NCBI GenBank assembly: GCA_030063045.1
Contig: JAQSEB010000072.1
Coordinates: forward strand, 248,001-312,000
DNA: 64,000 nucleotides
Direction of reading: 5' to 3'
Source: Pratylenchus scribneri
Lineage: Eukaryota > Nematoda > Chromadorea > Rhabditida > Pratylenchidae
Shown: positions 60,354 through 64,000 of the stretch, one piece after another
Layout of the letters: every line of letters begins with the position of its first letter
Numbering within the stretch: the first letter of the stretch is position 1
Position numbers and translations under genes: made by a program
The notes under the pieces: model-generated
Seen by the model: only the letters and a program-made list of their open reading frames with translations
Databases searched by the model: none
What the model was told of the DNA's origin: nothing

Positions 60354-62911
60354 ATGATTATAAAATTAGTTACAGATTTAATGAAATTACTTGCCAATTT
60401 ATTCAAATTGTTGGCCGACTCTTTTTTATGTCTCGCCAACTCTATTAGGCGAATTTTTACCGCGGCATTTTTCCCGAAAAAATTCATCACAAAAAACATA
60501 CCATCAAATACGGTGACAATTTTACCGTATTCTTTGCCTTTGCCTTCTTCTTTTTCATTGGATATTTGGGTTGATATTAGTCTTTTTTTGGATGTTGAGC
60601 AACGGCAACGACTTTTATTGGTCAATTATGGAATTTGGAAGGCTATTGAAAAAGTTGGAATACAAAAATTGTGGCGCACCGAGGAACAAGCTGTGAGTGT
60701 AATAATGAACTTAAATAAATAAAATTAAAAACATAAGATGTAGAATAAAGAATAAATAAAATATACCTGCTGAATTCCAAAAAATCCTCAATAAATTAGA
60801 TCTCTTTAATTTTATTGTCATTTTACGACTTTGATTATAAATTTTTGAATGGGAAATATTTTAAATGGCGCAAAAACATTGAAAAATGGTCAAAAAATTT
60901 AACGGTTCATAAATAGATTTCATCATGACGCGTCGAATGGTATATAATTTGTCATGGATTTAATTAATTTTTAATGAGTTTTGAACCAAAAACCGACAAA
61001 GGGTATAAACGGTTTAATACCCTTAATTTTTGTTCAAACCATGACAATTATATACCATTCGATGCGACTTGACGTGATCTATCGATTGTGTATATCGGAT
61101 TTGGGGGTTTAAGGAAAACCACAGAATCGTTATAAGCTTTTTGCCAATGTCAATAATTTTCGCCATTTTCAATGTTTTTCGCCAAATTAAATACCATCCA
61201 TTTTTGAATATTTGATTCTACAGAATAAATTATTTTTAATATTTTCCACTTTTGAAGATTGCCGCCGGCGATTTATTGATAACCAATCGGAATATGCTCA
61301 TTTATCAGGCCAATTTTGTCCAATTATTGGGCCGTCAAAATTTGTTTTTCCGTATTCGAATGCGCATTGTGGAAAATGTGGATGCTGGCAAATTGGGCAG
61401 GGGCGATGCCTTGATTGTTGCCGTTGAATATAAACCACTTGGGGATGATGATAAATACGAGAAAATGTTGCCAATATTGGATGATTTGAAATATTTAGAT
61501 GAGTTGGAATTTATGAAGCGCTTTGGTGACCCATCAATGAAAATTTTTGGAAGCTGTATTAAATGGTGGAAGGAGAAAAATTTAAAGAAAGGTACCTAGA
61601 TAATTGGAACCAAAAAATAAAAGGGCTGAATTGAATTTAAGCGGCAATAATTTTTATTAAATTTCTATTCATTATCATTTTTAATGAGAAAAGTTTAATT
61701 TGACGAAAAACTTTTCGCATAGAAAAATAATTTTTTTAAAGACTTTATACATAATAATTATAAGCCATGGCAAATGTTTGGCCACTGATTAGATTTTGGC
61801 TTATTTTAGGATTTGTACTCTGAGCTGGAAGTATATTAAAAGAAACTTAAAAAACGTAGTTTTCTCTAATAAATAATATTCCCTCAAAAAGATTATTTTT
61901 GGGCATTTAAAATTTTTTAGGCAAATAAAAATTTTGCACTAAATAAAATATTTTCCTTTTTATTTTCTTCATATTTTTAGCAATTTCCAAATATCATAAT
62001 AACCTGCGCCGATTTGAGCAACGTTTGTTGATCACCTCAGGCCGATTGTTGTGGGGACGCAACCATCAAATCTTCATCAAGGGCTATACATTGGTGTTCA
62101 GATGTAGGCTTAAAACAAAGCACAATCAAACATACATTCCTTCGTCATGTCCAATGTAATATTTTTGGCAAAAATATTCCTCCATCAATTATTAAAATAA
62201 TTTCTTAAGAAAAGTAAAAATCCAATAAATAACATATTTTTCAAAAATTATTTTTTAAGAATGCCGAAAAAATATAAAAAAGGAAATGTTGGAATAATGG
62301 AATGCCATCATCCCGGAATCCTTTTCAATTTTGAAGACTCTTTCACCTTTGAATTTTGCCGCCCATTGCCAAAATGTTGGCCTCGCTCAAATTCACTTCC
62401 ATATATTGGACCAATTGACATTAATTGGCTGAATAATAAATATATTTTTGGGCCAAGGAATAATTATATTTTTGATTTCATTAATTTGAATAATAATGAT
62501 TTGGAATTTACAATGTGCGATCATGTAAGTTTTATTCATGTTTTTTTTGGAAAACATTCAATTTAGTTCACTAGACCACAATGCCATTTACATTTTGCTG
62601 AAAATGAACTCATTTTGCATTTCAAATCTTCGATGTTTTATCTTAATGATGAACTAGAAATTTATGAAAATGAATATGGATTGAACATTCGTTGCATACA
62701 ACCCGATATATTATTTTATAACGGTATTATTTCATAATCTATATTTTTAAATTAGATTTAAGATGGCAAAGGTTCAATAGAATTTTTCCATCGATTGATT
62801 CGAATTCCTGCAAATATCCAGAAGAATTCATTGATATGGGAAAAAAAGAGAATTATCGATGAATTATATTTAATTTTAAGATTCAGAATAAAACCAAATT
62901 TTATTTTCTAA
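60354..62911 (+). CDS. F-box protein with nematode-type C-terminal region
   Basis: Six exons (60354-60692, 61258-61591, 61981-62155, 62260-62524, 62567-62723, 62763-62911) give 472 residues; every junction keeps phase and has GT-AG ends. Residues about 62-100 read as an F-box (LPSSFSLDIWVDISLFLD, then RQRLLLVNYGIWKAI), which binds Skp1 in SCF ubiquitin ligases. The upstream 1-60 is hydrophobic and Leu-rich with a basic patch. The C-terminal 360 residues should form the substrate-binding part; motifs such as ECHHPGILFNFEDSFTFEFC are not from a domain I can name. A shorter version ending at the TAA at 62157 is possible if intron 3 is retained. Intron 1 contains a foldback element. Confidence 0.75.
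60921..61080. mobile_element. Foldback element F6 in F-box gene intron 1
   Basis: CGTCGAATGGTATATAATTT plus GTCATGG is mirrored by CCATGACAATTATATACCAT plus TCGATGCG. Its outer words GACGCGTCGA and ATCTATCGATTG recur in F1, F2 and F5. Confidence 0.75.
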
Positions 62912-63162
62912 TTTATTTTTGAATAAACTTTTCTGAATAATATATTTGTTTTCTATTTCTCTTTTATTTCTTCATAACAAATAAAAAATAATTTACGAAA
63001 AATTCTTTCAAAAATCTTTTTGGCTAAATTTGAAGAAAATTGGTTCTTTCGGAGAATAAATAAGTGAGACTTATAAGAATAAAATTTTGAAATCGAATTT
63101 CTAAATTAAATAATTTTATCAACATTAAATTCGGATTTAATCAATAATCGTAAAATTGAAAT
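62912..63162. other. Short spacer between convergent genes
   Basis: Only 250 bp separate the F-box stop codon from the stop codon of the convergent orphan gene. AATAAAC-type words near 62920 could serve polyadenylation. Confidence 0.4.
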
Positions 63163-63964
63163 TTAACCAATAATCGGAATTGTGAGTAAAAGAATATTCT
63201 TCTTCTCAATTTTAGCTTCGATTCTATATTTTGGTGCATTGTTCATATTAATGTTGTCCAATGGAATGTCTTTTTGCACACAAATATTTTGGCACTTGTA
63301 CTTTATTCGGAATCCGCGAATGCCCGTGCCCATCTCCGTTGAATTACGCCTTCCACTCAATTTATCAATATGTAAATTTGTTATGCCTGGAGGAATCTTT
63401 ATGCAAAAATGAATTTTGATATTCAGGTACTCCATAAAGTAGCCTTGTTCAATCAACTAAAAAATTAAAAATTATTTAATTTTTATTCCATCTGATTTAT
63501 CCAAATAGAAAAATAATCTTCTCAAAGAAAGTATGGATCAATAATATGCGCAAGGCTGGGAATAAAAATATAATCTTTTTAGGAACCGTTAATTGTCAAA
63601 CTAATTTATTTTTTAATTTTATCAAGAATATTCCCTTAATAAAATTTTGCCTTCCAAAATTCTACTCACCTCTGTTGGCTTGTTCTGAAAATATTAAAAT
63701 TTTATAAATAATAATTTTATTTTTTACCAATAAGTCATTCAAAAATTCACAAAAGGATTTGATCAGGCAAAAAATTGCAGAGAGAAAGTCTAGTGTTTTG
63801 TCTTCTTTAATGCATCCGAGGTAAAATAACAAAAAGACGATTGGAAGTATTTTTGCGAGGAATTTAATGATTGATCGGCGATAATGTCCATCGATGGAAA
63901 CGGCACAAAATCCCGAAAATTGCTCCAAAAAGAGTGAACAAATGAATAAGCAAAATATGTTCAT
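63163..63964 (-). CDS. Orphan protein with signal peptide and a 15-nt microexon
   Basis: Three exons (63964-63728, 63684-63670, 63456-63163) give 181 residues in frame. N-terminus MNIFCLFICSLFLEQF is a likely signal peptide or anchor; a second hydrophobic run (IIKFLAKILPIVFLLFYLGC) could span the membrane. The middle exon encodes only NKPTE. The C-terminal half is polar (IPPGITNLHIDKLSGRRN, GTGIRGFRIKYKCQN) and may be a beta-rich domain. No family is recognised. All splice sites are GT-AG and all exons are multiples of three. The start lies 36 bp from the window edge, so an upstream exon is possible. Confidence 0.6.
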
Positions 63965-64000
63965 TGAAGTAGCATCACTAAATTAAATCTTGTTTAAATA

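Overview
The window is an A+T-rich eukaryotic region with many short-intron genes. It most likely comes from a nematode, and a plant-parasitic tylenchid such as a root-knot nematode (Meloidogyne) fits best. The pointers are a serpentine receptor of the nematode-specific Srt class, nematode-style UDP-glycosyltransferases, introns often of 40-60 bp, and AG splice acceptors directly before several start codons, as expected with spliced-leader trans-splicing. The species assignment is an inference; the gene families are read from translated exons.

Layout. 1-7424 is a satellite of 179-bp monomers with a 19-monomer (3400-bp) higher-order period. 8.25-9.64 kb holds a gene joining a CCHC zinc knuckle to a PPPDE (deSUMOylase/deubiquitinase-type) domain. 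9.6-23.6 kb is gene-poor, with tentative small genes, decayed exon-like sequence and two hAT-like miniature transposons (MITEs). 23.9-25.7 kb is an Srt chemoreceptor gene, followed by a 1.7-kb TCATCA-type microsatellite field and two tRNA-derived repeats. 29.4-49.6 kb is a transport and detoxification cluster: UGT-a, SLC10-a and a sugar transporter on the minus strand, then SLC10-b on the plus strand with a Rab-type GTPase nested antisense in its second intron. 50-55 kb holds small secreted or orphan genes. 56.8-59.8 kb is UGT-b (plus strand), 60.4-62.9 kb an F-box gene, and 63.2-64.0 kb an orphan with a signal peptide.

The order UGT-SLC10 (minus) ... SLC10-UGT (plus) is a mirror image around about 40 kb. 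UGTs conjugate small lipophilic molecules with sugars, and SLC10 proteins move organic anions with sodium, so a detoxification and conjugate-transport neighbourhood is plausible but inferred. I rebuilt exon models by matching splice sites, phase and paralogue alignment. All multi-exon models for the recognised families keep frame throughout, two of them only by using a GC-AG intron.

The most unusual signal is in the mobile DNA. Five elements have hAT-like hallmarks (8-bp target duplications and termini starting CAGGG or TAGGG). Four of them carry an internal array of about 30-bp repeats, three with a shared G+C-rich core, and the fifth carries a tRNA-like module. A second class, long foldback elements, sits in the introns of nearly every larger gene.
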